Assembly: GCA_039818665.1 (NCBI GenBank)
Contig: JBCBTJ010000011.1
Span: forward strand, 1 to 63,915
DNA from: JBCBTJ01 sp039818665
Lineage (GTDB): Bacteria > Pseudomonadota > Alphaproteobacteria > Caulobacterales > Hyphomonadaceae
Length of the DNA stretch: 63,915 nt
Direction: 5' to 3'
Made by a program: the position numbers and the translations under genes. Shown here one piece after another: positions 49,386 to 59,080 of the stretch. The notes under the pieces are model-generated. The model saw only the letters and a program-made list of their open reading frames with translations. It ran no database searches and was not told the origin of the DNA. Every line of letters starts with the position of its first letter. Position 1 is the first letter of the stretch.

Positions 49386-51943
49386 ACGCTATCCCCGGCC
49401 TGCGCGGCCGCATTTCCGATACACGCCGGCGGATAACCCTATTGCGCCTGGCGAAGGCGTTTTGGCCGACCGCGATCCTGGTCGGCGTGTTTCTGATTTG
49501 CGCGCTGTCCGGTCTCTTCGATCGCATGACCCCCGCGGCGGCGGCCTCGGCGACGATCATAACCTTGGTCGGCGGCGTTTGGCTGACCCTGCGCGGGCGG
49601 GCGCGTTATACGGCGCCCGCGGCGAGCGAAGCTGAAGCGGCCCTAGACGCGCAATCGGAGATGCGCCCGATCGCATCGCTCAAAGACCGCCCCGCCAAGC
49701 CGACCGTCGACGGGCAGGTTCTGTGGCGCGAACACGAAAAGCGCCTCGCACAAGCCGCCGCCGGCCTTGAGACCCCGTCCTTTCGCGACGATTGGCGCGC
49801 CTTCGACCCGGCTTGGCTGCGCGCGGCGCTGCCGGCGGCCATTCTCGGCCTTGTCGTTGTCGCCGGCGCGGACGCGCCGGGCCGCGTGTTGCGGGCTCTG
49901 TCGCCGGACTACGGCGCGCTGATGGGCGCGGGCGACCTTCGTGTCGAGGCTTGGATCACGCCGCCGGAATATTCCGGCAAAGCCCCCGTCTTTCTGACCG
50001 ATGAGACCGAGCCCGTCCGCGTGCCGGCCGGTTCGGAAATCACCTTGCGCGCGCAAGCGCGCTCAGCGCCCCGTCTGGTCAGCCGGGGCGATGGCGGCCG
50101 CGGGTCGGTTCGCTTCGAGGCAACGCCCGACGGCGCTTATGAGATCAAAGCCATCGTCCGCGCCGATACGGATTATTCCGTGCGCTGGTGGGGCGAGCGG
50201 GCCGCGTGGACCGTCCTCGCCTCGCCCGACGAGACGCCCGATGCGCGCTTTGTCGAGGTCCCGAAACTCGGCGAGAACGATCGGACCGAGTTCGAATGGG
50301 AAGTCTCGGACGATTACGGCGTCGAGACCTTGGCGCTGTCGCTCCGCCTCGTGGAGCCGCATCCCGCCGCGCCGGACGCCGAGGACCGGATCGTCATCGC
50401 CATGCGCGGCGTCTCGCCGAAAGAGGCGACGGAAGCGTCTGAAATGGACCTCACCCGCCATCGCTGGGCCGGACTGCAAGTCGAGGCGCGCCTCGCCGCC
50501 ACCGACGGCGCCGGGCAGACCGGCTTCAGCGATCCGCACACATTCGTGCTTCCGGAAAAACTCCTGCTCCAACCGCTGGCGCGCGCCATTCAAGAGATCC
50601 GCGTCACCGTGCTGCGCGAACCGCGCGGCTATGACGATATCCCGATCAATGCGAGCGCCGTCACACAAGGCGCGATCAACACCGCGCCGCTCAACCGGCT
50701 CGAAGCGGCGCCGCCGGATGTCCGTAAGGCGGCGCTCATGCTCGACGCGGTGACGTTCGAAGGACCTCGGTTCTTCCAAGACTATTCCATTTGGACGGCG
50801 CTGCGCATGTCGCACGGCATTCTTAGCGCCGCGTCCGACAAAGCCGACGCGGACAGCGTCGACCATGTGCTTTGGGCCGCGGCGCTGAAAGCCGAGTACG
50901 GCTCCTCAGCCGACGCGCTCGCTGCGCTGCTCGCGGCCAAACGCGCACTGGAGAACGCGTTGCGCGACGGGGCGTCCGAAGAGGAAATCGCTCGGCTGAC
51001 GGACGCTTTCCGGCAAGCCGCGCAGAACTATATCCAGGCCAAGATCGCCGAAGCCGTCGCCAACGGCCTGCCGCCAAGCGCGCAGTCGGGCTTGGACGAT
51101 GCGTTGCAGGGCGACGGCGAGTCGGGCTTCGGCCAACAAGACCTTACCGACATGCTGAACGCCTTGGAGGACCTTGCGGAAACCGGCGCGGCCGACCAAG
51201 CGCGCCAATTGCTGTCGGACATCACCAATCTGCTTGAGAACCTACAGTTCCAGCAGGGCGGCGGCCAAGGCCAGGGCGGCTTCAACATACCTGGCGGCGA
51301 GGGCGAAGAAGGCGACAACAACCAGCCGCAGGAAGAGCAGGCCCTGTCCGACGCGATCGAAGGGCTGTCGGACCTGCTGCGCGAGCAGCGCGAACTCAAC
51401 GACGACACGCTAGAGGCCGGGCGCCGCGAGTTCGGCGAGCAGCCCTCGCCAGGGCTCGACGGCCAATCCCTCGCCGAGCGCCAGGATGCGCTGCGCGAAA
51501 TGCTGGACGAACTCGGCGAAGCCGCCGGCGGCGAGGAGGGCGAAGACGGCGAACAACAAGCCGGCGGGTTGAGCGAAGACGCGCTCGAGGAGATCGAGCG
51601 CTTCCAACAGCGCGCCGCCGAAGCCCTGCGCCAAGACCGGCAACGCGCCGCCGAAGGCAATCAGGAACTCGCCACGGGCCTTCTCCGAGATCTCGTCGGC
51701 GAACTCGCCCAAGAGCTGGACGACCTCCGCGAAGCGCGCGGCGCGGACGATCCGAGCGCCAACAATCAAGACCCCTTCGGCAATTCTACCGCTGGCCGCG
51801 ACGACGCCGATACGATCGATGTGCCGGATGAGCTGCAGCGCCAGCGCGCTAAGGATATTCTGGAGGAACTTCGGCGTCGCTTCGGCGAGGCGACCGACGA
51901 GGAAGAACGCGACTATCTGGAACGGCTGCTCGACCGCTTCTAG
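49373..51943 (+). CDS. TIGR02302/DUF4175 family membrane protein
   Basis: An 856-residue protein with two hydrophobic helices near the N-terminus (LAKAFWPTAILVGVFLICAL and AAASATIITLVGGVWLTL) and a third near residue 155 (AALPAAILGLVVVAGADA). The last 300 residues are very rich in Gln, Glu, Asp and Gly with likely coiled coil, for example QQGGGQGQGGFNIPGG. It matches the TIGR02302 family, of unknown function, found next to lysA in alphaproteobacteria. The start is TTG at 49373 overlapping lysA, with no good ATG nearby. Confidence 0.88.
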   Translation: MADLNAIPGLRGRISDTRRRITLLRLAKAFWPTAILVGVFLICALSGLFDRMTPAAAASATIITLVGGVWLTLRGRARYTAPAASEAEAALDAQSEMRPIASLKDRPAKPTVDGQVLWREHEKRLAQAAAGLETPSFRDDWRAFDPAWLRAALPAAILGLVVVAGADAPGRVLRALSPDYGALMGAGDLRVEAWITPPEYSGKAPVFLTDETEPVRVPAGSEITLRAQARSAPRLVSRGDGGRGSVRFEATPDGAYEIKAIVRADTDYSVRWWGERAAWTVLASPDETPDARFVEVPKLGENDRTEFEWEVSDDYGVETLALSLRLVEPHPAAPDAEDRIVIAMRGVSPKEATEASEMDLTRHRWAGLQVEARLAATDGAGQTGFSDPHTFVLPEKLLLQPLARAIQEIRVTVLREPRGYDDIPINASAVTQGAINTAPLNRLEAAPPDVRKAALMLDAVTFEGPRFFQDYSIWTALRMSHGILSAASDKADADSVDHVLWAAALKAEYGSSADALAALLAAKRALENALRDGASEEEIARLTDAFRQAAQNYIQAKIAEAVANGLPPSAQSGLDDALQGDGESGFGQQDLTDMLNALEDLAETGAADQARQLLSDITNLLENLQFQQGGGQGQGGFNIPGGEGEEGDNNQPQEEQALSDAIEGLSDLLREQRELNDDTLEAGRREFGEQPSPGLDGQSLAERQDALREMLDELGEAAGGEEGEDGEQQAGGLSEDALEEIERFQQRAAEALRQDRQRAAEGNQELATGLLRDLVGELAQELDDLREARGADDPSANNQDPFGNSTAGRDDADTIDVPDELQRQRAKDILEELRRRFGEATDEEERDYLERLLDRF

Positions 51944-51944
51944 G

Positions 51945-52469
51945 TCAGTCCAACGCGCCCAAATACGGCAAGCCGCGATACTTGCCGGCGTCGTCCATGC
52001 CATAGCCGACTAGATACCGCCCGGGCGCTTCAAAAGCGCAGTAGTCCACCCCGCCCTCCGGCGCCCAAGGCTTGCTGCAAAGCGCGCAGGTCAACACCTC
52101 GCGCGCGCCTTTCGCCAAGAGATGCGTTTTGGCGAAGGCGAGCGTGCGGCCCGTGTCGAACACGTCGTCGATCACGATCACGCCGCGATCCGTGATGGGT
52201 CTGGATATATCCGCGCGAACCGTCACCCGGCCTGAGCTTTCCCGGGCGTCGCGATAGCTTTCGAGCCACAGCGTATCGAGCACGGGATGAACGCCGCGCC
52301 GGGCCAAGGCCTTCATCAAATCACTGGTGAACGGCATGGCCCCGATGAGGATGCTGACCGCGGTCCATTCGCCGGTGAGCCGCGGCGCCAGCGACTCCGC
52401 CAAAGCGTCAACATGGGCAAGCACCGCCTCTTCGCTCAAGACGACTGCGATCTCCGCCGGTTCGCTCAC
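51945..52469 (-). CDS. hpt: Hypoxanthine phosphoribosyltransferase-like enzyme
   Basis: A type I phosphoribosyltransferase of 174 residues that should salvage purine bases with PRPP. The PRPP-binding motif is GVIVIDDVFDTGRTLAFA, and DTLWLESYRDARESSG matches the flexible loop region. The C-terminus FEAPGRYLVGYGMDDAGKYR is typical of hypoxanthine types. It converges with TIGR02302 (1 base apart) and overlaps the DUF3426 stop by four bases. Confidence 0.88.
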   Translation of the reverse strand: MSEPAEIAVVLSEEAVLAHVDALAESLAPRLTGEWTAVSILIGAMPFTSDLMKALARRGVHPVLDTLWLESYRDARESSGRVTVRADISRPITDRGVIVIDDVFDTGRTLAFAKTHLLAKGAREVLTCALCSKPWAPEGGVDYCAFEAPGRYLVGYGMDDAGKYRGLPYLGALD

Positions 52470-53194
52470 TCGGACGGCTCCTCGGTTGGGCGCGCCTCGT
52501 CGGCGGCAAGAGCCGCTGTTTCTTCAGGCGCCGCCTCAACGCGGCCCCCGCCCTCCGCCTGCGAGCGCGAGCCGCCTTCCGCGACAAAGGACAGCTCGAT
52601 CTCAAAGGCCTCGATCGGCGGGCTTTCGATCACCGCGGAAAAGCGCCCGGCCTCGCCCGCAGGAATGACGCCTGGCTCGATCGACGTCAGCACGTCTGCC
52701 ACTTCGCGCCCAGTCTCGTCTCGCAGACCGATTCGAACCGATGGCGAGGCGCGATCGACACGCGACACGCTGACCGCTTCGCCGGACACGGTGAGGATCG
52801 GGGTCGTCCCGTCAAAGGTCCGCTGGGCCTCCGTGACGCCGAACTCCAGGCCGAACCGGTTCACATCCAGCCCGGCGGCCTTATAGGCGGCGGCCGATTC
52901 CGGCCAATAGCGCGCAACATCGTCGCGCAAGACGACGGCCCCCGCGCCCATCACGAAAAAGGCCGTCGCCGTCGCCGCCCACGCAGTCACGGCCGCTGCG
53001 CGGCTGCGCTTGCGCAAGCGCTGGCTGCGGCGAAGTCGATACGTCTCATGCGCGCCTTTGGGCGGCTCGACGCTCGGCGGAGCGACGTGCCAGGAATGCC
53101 CGCAAGACGCGCATTTCACGGTCCGGCCGCTTTCGCCGATCGTCGCTTCATCGGCGAAATATTGCACTTCGCAGGATGGACAACTGAGGATCAT
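52466..53194 (-). CDS. Zinc-ribbon and DUF3426 membrane protein
   Basis: The N-terminal MJ0042-type zinc ribbon has two CxxC pairs, CPSCEVQYF and VKCASCGHSW. A basic linker and one membrane helix (AAVTAWAATATAFFVMGAGAV) follow, then a DUF3426-like beta domain (TPILTVSGEAVSVSRVDRAS). The end is low-complexity and acidic. The gene is next to ftsE and divergent from it by 66 bases, a known neighbourhood in alphaproteobacteria. Its role is not established. Confidence 0.88.
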   Translation of the reverse strand: MILSCPSCEVQYFADEATIGESGRTVKCASCGHSWHVAPPSVEPPKGAHETYRLRRSQRLRKRSRAAAVTAWAATATAFFVMGAGAVVLRDDVARYWPESAAAYKAAGLDVNRFGLEFGVTEAQRTFDGTTPILTVSGEAVSVSRVDRASPSVRIGLRDETGREVADVLTSIEPGVIPAGEAGRFSAVIESPPIEAFEIELSFVAEGGSRSQAEGGGRVEAAPEETAALAADEARPTEEPSE

Positions 53195-53260
53195 AGCTTG
53201 GACATTCCTCGAATTCGCTGGAATAGTCGATCAGGCGATTCACCGAACAAGGCCGCCCCC

Positions 53261-53977
53261 ATGAGCCGCTACGGCGCCGATATCTTCAACGATTCGTCGG
53301 TCTCGCTCGACCATGTGAGTTTGAAGTACCCGACGTCCAGCGAAGTGCTGAACGATGTCAGCCTGAATTTGAAGCAAGGATCCTTCACCTTCCTTACCGG
53401 CGCGTCGGGCGCGGGGAAGACGAGCTTGCTGCGCCTTCTGTATCTCGCGCTCCGCCCGACCGAGGGCGAAGTCTCGCTTTTCGGGCGATCGACAAGCACG
53501 CTGAACCGCCGCGAGCTCTCGGCGTTGCGCCGGCGAATCGGCGTGGTGTTCCAAGAATTCAGGCTGCTTGATCATCTCACAGCCTACGAGAATGCGGCTT
53601 TGCCGCTGCGCGTGCGGGGCCGCAAGGAAAAGTCTTACCGCGAAGACGTCGAAGAGCTGTTGGCTTGGGTGGGCCTCGGCGAGCGCATGCACGCCAAACC
53701 TCGAACCTTGTCGGGGGGCGAGCAACAGCGCGTCGCCATCGCCCGCGCCCTTGTCGGCCGGCCGGACCTGCTCATCGCCGACGAGCCGACCGGCAATGTC
53801 GACCCCGATATGGGGGCGCGCCTCATGCGCTTATTCGGCGAGCTCAACCGCCGCCTCGGCGCGACGGTGATCATCGCAACCCATGACTTGACGCTGATCC
53901 GAGAACTGGACCAGCCGGTCTATCGGTTGCAGCACGGGCTCTTGGTGCGCGATGCGGAATTCGGGAGCGCCGCCTGA
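53261..53977 (+). CDS. ftsE: Cell division ATP-binding protein FtsE
   Basis: FtsE is the ATPase of the FtsEX complex, which activates periplasmic wall hydrolases during division. Walker A is GASGAGKTSLLRLL (from residue 47), the signature is LSGGEQQRVAIARAL, and Walker B is LLIADEPTGNVDP. Length 238 is normal. The frame extends upstream, but the ATG at 53261 is the canonical start. It overlaps ftsX by TGATG. Confidence 0.97.
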   Translation: MSRYGADIFNDSSVSLDHVSLKYPTSSEVLNDVSLNLKQGSFTFLTGASGAGKTSLLRLLYLALRPTEGEVSLFGRSTSTLNRRELSALRRRIGVVFQEFRLLDHLTAYENAALPLRVRGRKEKSYREDVEELLAWVGLGERMHAKPRTLSGGEQQRVAIARALVGRPDLLIADEPTGNVDPDMGARLMRLFGELNRRLGATVIIATHDLTLIRELDQPVYRLQHGLLVRDAEFGSAA

Positions 53978-54855
53978 TGAGCGACAGCCAGAGAGAGGCG
54001 CCGCTGCTGCCGGTGGAGGACGCGCGCGAGGCGGCCTTGTTCTTCGTCGTCTGCGCCCTGTGTTTCCTCGCGGCCCTCGCCGCGCTGACCGGACGGGCGA
54101 CCTATGGCGCAGCCCAGGAGTGGACCAGCGATGTCGAAGGCGAACTGACAATTCGGTTGAGCGGCGCCGATATGCGCGCGGCGGACGCCGCCCGAGACCT
54201 CGTCGCCGACATGCCGAACGTGCGCGACGCCCGAGTCCTGGACCGGGACGAAACCGCGACGCTGCTCGAACCCTGGTTCGGCTCTAGCGGCCTGCCGTCC
54301 AGCTTGCCGCTGCCAATTCTCATCGCCGTGCAAGCCGACCCAAGCGCCACCGACATGGGTCCGAACATTCAACGCCGCCTCACCGAAGAAGGCTTCGCGG
54401 CCGCGGTCGACGAACACTCCGATTGGGCTGGGGACGTTCGCCGCGCGCTCGGCTCGGTGCGCCTGGCCGCGCTGGGGGCCGTCGCCCTCTTGGCCGCCAC
54501 GGCCGTCGCCGTGATCGCTTTCGCGACTCACGCCGCATTGCTGGCGCGCAAGGACATTGTCGAAGTGCTGCATCTGTCCGGCGCCGAGGACCGGTTCGTG
54601 TCGCGCCTGTTTGAACGCCGTTTCTGGGTGCTCGCGCTGCGGGCGGGCTCGGTCGGCGCCTTGGCCGCCCTGGGCGCGGCTTCGCTGTTGTCGTACTCGC
54701 TGAGCCAAGGCGGCGGGCGAGACTGGCTCTTGCCAACGCTGCGCCTCGACCTCGTCGACCTCTCGATCCTTATTTCCACGCCGATCATGGCGGCGTTCGC
54801 CGCGCGCTTCGCCGCGCGGATCACCGTGCTTCGAAGCTTGGCGGAAACGGTTTGA
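53977..54855 (+). CDS. ftsX: Cell division protein FtsX
   Basis: FtsX is the membrane partner of FtsE. An N-terminal helix (ALFFVVCALCFLAALAALTG) is followed by a periplasmic domain with the GELTIRLSGADMRAADAAR region. Three further helices (for example LGAVALLAATAVAVIAFATH) form the MacB-like permease part. Length 292 fits. It is coupled to ftsE and to the YdcF-like gene. Confidence 0.95.
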   Translation: MSDSQREAPLLPVEDAREAALFFVVCALCFLAALAALTGRATYGAAQEWTSDVEGELTIRLSGADMRAADAARDLVADMPNVRDARVLDRDETATLLEPWFGSSGLPSSLPLPILIAVQADPSATDMGPNIQRRLTEEGFAAAVDEHSDWAGDVRRALGSVRLAALGAVALLAATAVAVIAFATHAALLARKDIVEVLHLSGAEDRFVSRLFERRFWVLALRAGSVGALAALGAASLLSYSLSQGGGRDWLLPTLRLDLVDLSILISTPIMAAFAARFAARITVLRSLAETV

Positions 54856-55457
54856 CCGCCCCGTCCGCCCATCGCGCGCAAAGCCGGGTGATCGCCGCGC
54901 TATTGATCAGTGCGGCGCTGATCTTGGCGGCGGCCGACTTTTCGTCCTTCGCCCGCCGCGTCGGCGGGGCCGAGCGTCCCGACCGGCCGTCGGCGGACGC
55001 GGTGGTCTCTCTAACCGGCGGATCGACGTTGCGCATCCGCACCGGCGTGGAATTGGTCGCCGCCGGCGCAGGCGAGCGGCTCCTCGTCTCCGGGGTCAAT
55101 CCGCAGACCACCATGGACGACATCCGCGCCGACATAAAAGGCGAAGCCTCGGTCTACGAATGCTGCGTCGACCTCGGCTGGGAGGCCCGCACCACGATCG
55201 GCAACGCCACCGAAGCGTCCGCCTGGGCCGAAAAGAACGGTTATGGATCGCTCATCATCGTGACGTCGGACTACCACATGCCCCGCAGCCTGATAGAGCT
55301 TCAACGCGCGATGCCGGACATTCGTTTGTCGCCCTATCCGGTTAGAACCGCCGTCGACCCGACAAAGGTCTGGACGCAGTTTCGCTCGTTTCGAGGCGTC
55401 CTCGTCGAATGGACGAAGTGGCGCGCCACCAAGCTTCGCCGGGGCCTCTTCGGATGA
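54852..55457 (+). CDS. YdcF/DUF218-family membrane protein
   Basis: A 201-residue protein with one N-terminal helix (VIAALLISAALILAAADFSS) and a DUF218 domain. ADAVVSLTGGSTLRIRTGVEL, NATEASAWAEKNGYGSLIIV and TSDYHMPRSLIELQRAMPD are the usual conserved parts. The family is linked to envelope glycan metabolism but lacks a fixed function. The TTG start overlaps the ftsX stop. It is coupled to plsC. Confidence 0.85.
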   Translation: MTAPSAHRAQSRVIAALLISAALILAAADFSSFARRVGGAERPDRPSADAVVSLTGGSTLRIRTGVELVAAGAGERLLVSGVNPQTTMDDIRADIKGEASVYECCVDLGWEARTTIGNATEASAWAEKNGYGSLIIVTSDYHMPRSLIELQRAMPDIRLSPYPVRTAVDPTKVWTQFRSFRGVLVEWTKWRATKLRRGLFG

Positions 55458-56173
55458 TCAGGGATCTCGTCTTTAAGGCGTGGATCTATGGGTCGATGGG
55501 CGTGCTCGGGATCCTCTTCATACCCGCGATCTTCCTGCCAAAAGGCGCTGTTTTGTTCGGGATCCGATTGTGGACCCGGGGCGTGCGATGGGGGCTTCGC
55601 GTCATCTATGACGTCCGCACGGAGTTCCGCGGCCTGGAGCACCTGCCCGATCAGCCATGCCTCATCGCAGCCAAACATCAGAGCATGTTCGATACGGTGG
55701 TCACCTTCCTCTTCATGCCGCCGCACGTGACCATTATGAAGCGGGAGCTATTGCGCGCGCCGGTGTTCGGCCAGTACGCCGCCCGGATTGGAACAATCGC
55801 CATCGACCGCGGCGGATCGGCGAAGACTCTCAAGAAAATGGCGCGGATCGCCGCGCGGCGCATCAAGGCCGGGCTCAGCGTGCTCATCTATCCCGAAGGC
55901 ACGCGCCGAGACCCGGGCGCGCCGCCCGACTACAAGATCGGCGTCTACGCGCTCTATAAGGACATGAATGTCCCCTGCACGCCGCTGGCGACGAATTCCG
56001 GCCTGTACTGGCCCCAGCGCGGCCGCCGCGTGGAGCCGGGCGTGATCGTGTACGAGGTCTTGCCGCAACTGCCGACGGGGCTTGACCGACCCGCCTTCAT
56101 GGCGCGCCTAGAGGGCGTGATCGAGCCCGCGACGAACGGGCTCCTAGCGGAGGCCGAACGGGAAACCGTATGA
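55454..56173 (+). CDS. plsC: 1-acyl-sn-glycerol-3-phosphate acyltransferase
   Basis: PlsC makes phosphatidic acid for membrane lipid synthesis. The acyltransferase motif HQSMFD (His75, Asp80) and the YPEGTRRDPG motif are present. A hydrophobic N-terminal helix (GSMGVLGILFIPAIFLP) anchors it. The ATG at 55454 overlaps the YdcF-like stop; the upstream frame is unlikely. It is coupled to the DUF2125 gene. Length 239 is usual. Confidence 0.93.
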   Translation: MIRDLVFKAWIYGSMGVLGILFIPAIFLPKGAVLFGIRLWTRGVRWGLRVIYDVRTEFRGLEHLPDQPCLIAAKHQSMFDTVVTFLFMPPHVTIMKRELLRAPVFGQYAARIGTIAIDRGGSAKTLKKMARIAARRIKAGLSVLIYPEGTRRDPGAPPDYKIGVYALYKDMNVPCTPLATNSGLYWPQRGRRVEPGVIVYEVLPQLPTGLDRPAFMARLEGVIEPATNGLLAEAERETV

Positions 56174-57207
56174 ACGACTACTATAATCGCCGCGTCTCCC
56201 GGCGTCACAGCCGCGGATGGCTGTTTGTTCCGTTCCTAATTTTTCTGATCTTTGCGGGGCTCTATTCGGCCTATTGGGTCTGGATGCGCGGCGAGCTCGA
56301 CAAAGGCGTCGACCAATGGATCGCCGATCAACGCGCAGCGGGCTTCGAGATCGATTATGCGAGCAAGCGCCTCGTCGGGTATCCGTTCCGCTTCGCGCTG
56401 CATCTCGAACAGCCCGAAATGGCCGACCCCAAGGGCTTGCGCTGGCGCGGCGAAACGCTGCAGCTCGTCATGCAGCCGTGGAATCTGCAGCACGTGATAG
56501 GTCGCTCGCCCGGCCGCAACCGCGTCGAGAGCGCGCAAACGGCGCCCATGGAGATCACCCTGGGGGACAAGTCCGCGCTCAGCCTTTCCTGGGATCAGAC
56601 CAGCCTGCGCCGCGTCGGACTAACGATCGACGCGGCCGAGGCCCAGACCTCGCAGGGCGCCGCCATGATCGAAGATCTCCGCCTTAGTCTCGGGCCTAAG
56701 GCCGGCGCCGAGGACGACCTTCGGATCGCCGCGCAATGGACCGCCATGCGCCTGCCCTCCCCGCCGCCCGAAGCGGCCTGGCTCGGCGAAACTCTGGCGC
56801 CGGGCCGGATCGCCGTCGACGTCTCGCAATTGTTTCCAGCGCTCGAGTCCGCCACCGCGCTCAGCCGCTGGACGGCGCTCGAAGGCCGCGTGACCATTGC
56901 GCAGATTCTCGTCGACTGGGGTCCCATGAAACTCGGCGTGAAAGGCGATCTAGGCCTCGATCGAGCGCTGCGGCTCAACGGCTCCCTCTCGACGCGTATC
57001 GATGAGGCCGACCGGCTTCGCGCCGCGCTCCGGGAAGCCGGCGCGCTCGACGCTCAGACCGCGCAGACCGTCGACATTTTGGAGACGGCGTCAGCAAACG
57101 GCCAATTCGCCACGGTCTCTTTCGTCGACGGCGAAGCGGTCTTTCTCGGCCGATCCTTGGGCGAAGTGCCCGTCGCCGATACACTCGCCGCACTCTTCGC
57201 GCCCTGA
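56170..57207 (+). CDS. DUF2125 family envelope protein
   Basis: A 345-residue protein with an N-terminal membrane helix (GWLFVPFLIFLIFAGLYSAY) and a long extracytoplasmic domain. The DUF2125 pattern includes GFEIDYASKRLVGYPFRFAL and later AARIKVDLG-type strand repeats. The family is common in alphaproteobacteria and of unknown function. It overlaps plsC by four bases and alkA by one base. Confidence 0.85.
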   Translation: MNDYYNRRVSRRHSRGWLFVPFLIFLIFAGLYSAYWVWMRGELDKGVDQWIADQRAAGFEIDYASKRLVGYPFRFALHLEQPEMADPKGLRWRGETLQLVMQPWNLQHVIGRSPGRNRVESAQTAPMEITLGDKSALSLSWDQTSLRRVGLTIDAAEAQTSQGAAMIEDLRLSLGPKAGAEDDLRIAAQWTAMRLPSPPPEAAWLGETLAPGRIAVDVSQLFPALESATALSRWTALEGRVTIAQILVDWGPMKLGVKGDLGLDRALRLNGSLSTRIDEADRLRAALREAGALDAQTAQTVDILETASANGQFATVSFVDGEAVFLGRSLGEVPVADTLAALFAP

Positions 57208-57854
57208 TGGCTGGCCCGCCGGAGCCTGTGCTGCGAGCCGCCTGCGAAGCCCTCGCCGCCGCAGACCCCGCTTTGGCTCGCGCCTATCGCGAAACCGGAC
57301 TGCCCGTCTGGCGCGCCGCGCCAGCGGACTATGCGACGCTCTGCAGACTGATCACGCACCAACAGATCTCTGTTACGGCGGCCCGCGCGATCTGGGCCCG
57401 CTTCCAGGCCGCCTTCGATCCCATCACGCCAGAGGGTCTGCTCGCCGCCGATCCGGACGAGATTCGCGCTTGCGGGCTGTCGCGTCCGAAGACCCGCCAC
57501 CTCCAATCCATCGCCCACGCGATCGTGGCTGGCGACCTCGTTTTGGACCGCGTGGCCGCCGCGTCGTTCGATGAAGCGCGGGAGGAGCTGCTTTCCGTCA
57601 GCGGGATCGGTCCATGGACCGCCGACCTGTTCCTGCTCTATGCGACGAACGCCCTCGACGCCTTCCCCGTCGCCGATATCGGCCTCACCGAGAGCCTCAG
57701 GGGCCTCACGGGCGCTGAGACCCGTATGGACAAGGCCGCCTTCGCCGAGCGCGGCGAGGCTTGGCGCCCCTATCGCGGCGTCGCTGCTCATCTCTTATGG
57801 GCTTGGATCAGCGCGGAGCGCGAGAAACAGGGCCGGGCTTCGCCTCAGGCTTGA
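57207..57854 (+). CDS. DNA-3-methyladenine glycosylase (AlkA-like, HhH-GPD)
   Basis: A 215-residue HhH-GPD glycosylase expected to remove alkylated bases. The hairpin and catalytic part is LLSVSGIGPWTADLFLLYAT, with the catalytic Asp in FPVADIGLTESLRG. LITHQQISVTAARAIWARF is the conserved helix before it. It lacks the N-terminal AlkA extension, so it is the short type seen in many bacteria. No LexA box or Ada-like operator is visible because it sits inside the plsC/DUF2125 transcript. Confidence 0.9.
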   Translation: MAGPPEPVLRAACEALAAADPALARAYRETGLPVWRAAPADYATLCRLITHQQISVTAARAIWARFQAAFDPITPEGLLAADPDEIRACGLSRPKTRHLQSIAHAIVAGDLVLDRVAAASFDEAREELLSVSGIGPWTADLFLLYATNALDAFPVADIGLTESLRGLTGAETRMDKAAFAERGEAWRPYRGVAAHLLWAWISAEREKQGRASPQA

Positions 57855-57969
57855 GATGTCATAATCTTGTCGCCGGGAATCAGTTAGACGGACCGCAAAC
57901 ATGAAGGAGAGCCGCTTTCAGTCGGACGCAAACGCATAGTCAACGCACTCTATCGGGGGATTGCGCGCA

Positions 57970-58533
57970 ATGACTGAAGTCTTAGCGACGCCGCCAAATG
58001 GCTGGCCAGCGCTTGTTCTGAACGCGGATTTCCGACCCCTCAGCTATTACCCGCTCTCGCTGTGGCCTTGGCAAGAAGTCGTCAAAGCGGTGTTCCTCGA
58101 ACGCGTCGAAGTCGTCGCAAATTACGATCACGTCGTCCGCTCGCCGAGTTTCGAGATGCGCTTGCCGAGTGTCATCTCCCTTCGTGAGTTCGTCCGCCAA
58201 GATCGGCCGCCGGCGTTCACACGTTTCAATGTCTTTCTCCGCGACGGCTTCAAGTGCGCCTATTGCGGCTCGCCGGAAGATCTGACGTTCGATCATGTCG
58301 TCCCGCGGTCCCGCGGCGGACGCACCAGCTGGTCGAATATCGTCGCCGCCTGCGCGCCCTGCAACCTTAAGAAAGGCGGCCGCATGCCGCGCGACGCGCG
58401 CATGTTCCCAGCCAAGAAACCGGGCCGGCCGACCAATCACCAGCTCCAGGAGATGGGCCGGCGTTTCCCGCCGCACCACCTGCATCAAACCTGGCTCGAC
58501 TATCTCTATTGGGACGTCGAACTCGACGCCTGA
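57970..58533 (+). CDS. HNH endonuclease-family protein
   Basis: A 187-residue protein with a C-terminal HNH nuclease motif: two zinc CxxC pairs (CAYCGSPEDLTFDHVV and ACAPCNLKK) around the catalytic His in FDHVVPRSRGGRTSW. The N-terminal part (PALVLNADFRPLSYYPLSLW) is typical of a widespread chromosomal family rather than of mobile HNH elements. Its function is unknown. The ATG at 57970 is nine bases into the frame. A 115-base gap precedes it. Confidence 0.88.
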   Translation: MTEVLATPPNGWPALVLNADFRPLSYYPLSLWPWQEVVKAVFLERVEVVANYDHVVRSPSFEMRLPSVISLREFVRQDRPPAFTRFNVFLRDGFKCAYCGSPEDLTFDHVVPRSRGGRTSWSNIVAACAPCNLKKGGRMPRDARMFPAKKPGRPTNHQLQEMGRRFPPHHLHQTWLDYLYWDVELDA

Positions 58534-58603
58534 CAGGCGAGCAGCGTTGCGTTTTCGCGTCTGACACAGCCAGATGCGGCCCGAACCCTGCAAGGGCCGC
58601 CGC

Positions 58604-59080
58604 ATGTGGACCGCACGCGCTTTCGACATACCGCCCGCGCCGCTCGCCCTGACCCTGGCGGGTCTCGCGCCGTTTCTCGGCGGGGCGGCGTGCATGCTGT
58701 TGCTCGCGCTGCTCGGCGCGCCGATCGAAATCGCCGCCGGCGCCGTGCTTGCATATTCGGCCGTGATTTTGAGTTTTCTCGGCGGCGCGCGCTGGGGCGT
58801 CGAAATAGCCGCCGCCTCCTTGGTCCAGCCCCGCTGGAGCGTCCTTGGCCTGTCCGTTCTCGGAGCGCTCGCGGGATGGGCGGGCGTGGTTTGGTGGCTG
58901 GTTGCCGACGGCTCGCCTGAGATCTTCCTCGGCTTCGCAGCCGCTTTTGCGCTGCACTGGGCCTGGGATCTAAGCGCGGACCGCGCGCTGCCGCATTGGT
59001 ATGCCGGGTTGCGAACGATCGCCACCGCAGGCGCGGCGGCTGCGCTTGTCGGCGCTTGGGCGATCGCGCGTTTCGTCTAA
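58604..59080 (+). CDS. DUF3429 integral membrane protein
   Basis: A 158-residue protein with about five hydrophobic helices. The DUF3429 signature is AYSAVILSFLGGARWGVEIA, with a Trp-rich segment later (WAGVVWWLVADGS). The function is unknown. The ATG at 58604 has AAGG upstream; an ATG ten codons earlier is also open. Its stop overlaps the stop of the convergent dsbB-like gene. Confidence 0.85.
   Translation: MWTARAFDIPPAPLALTLAGLAPFLGGAACMLLLALLGAPIEIAAGAVLAYSAVILSFLGGARWGVEIAAASLVQPRWSVLGLSVLGALAGWAGVVWWLVADGSPEIFLGFAAAFALHWAWDLSADRALPHWYAGLRTIATAGAAAALVGAWAIARFV

Noticed and set aside
57970..58533. HNH protein as a homing or mobile element
   Set aside because: Its N-terminal domain and context match a widespread chromosomal family, with no intron, intein or terminal repeats nearby.
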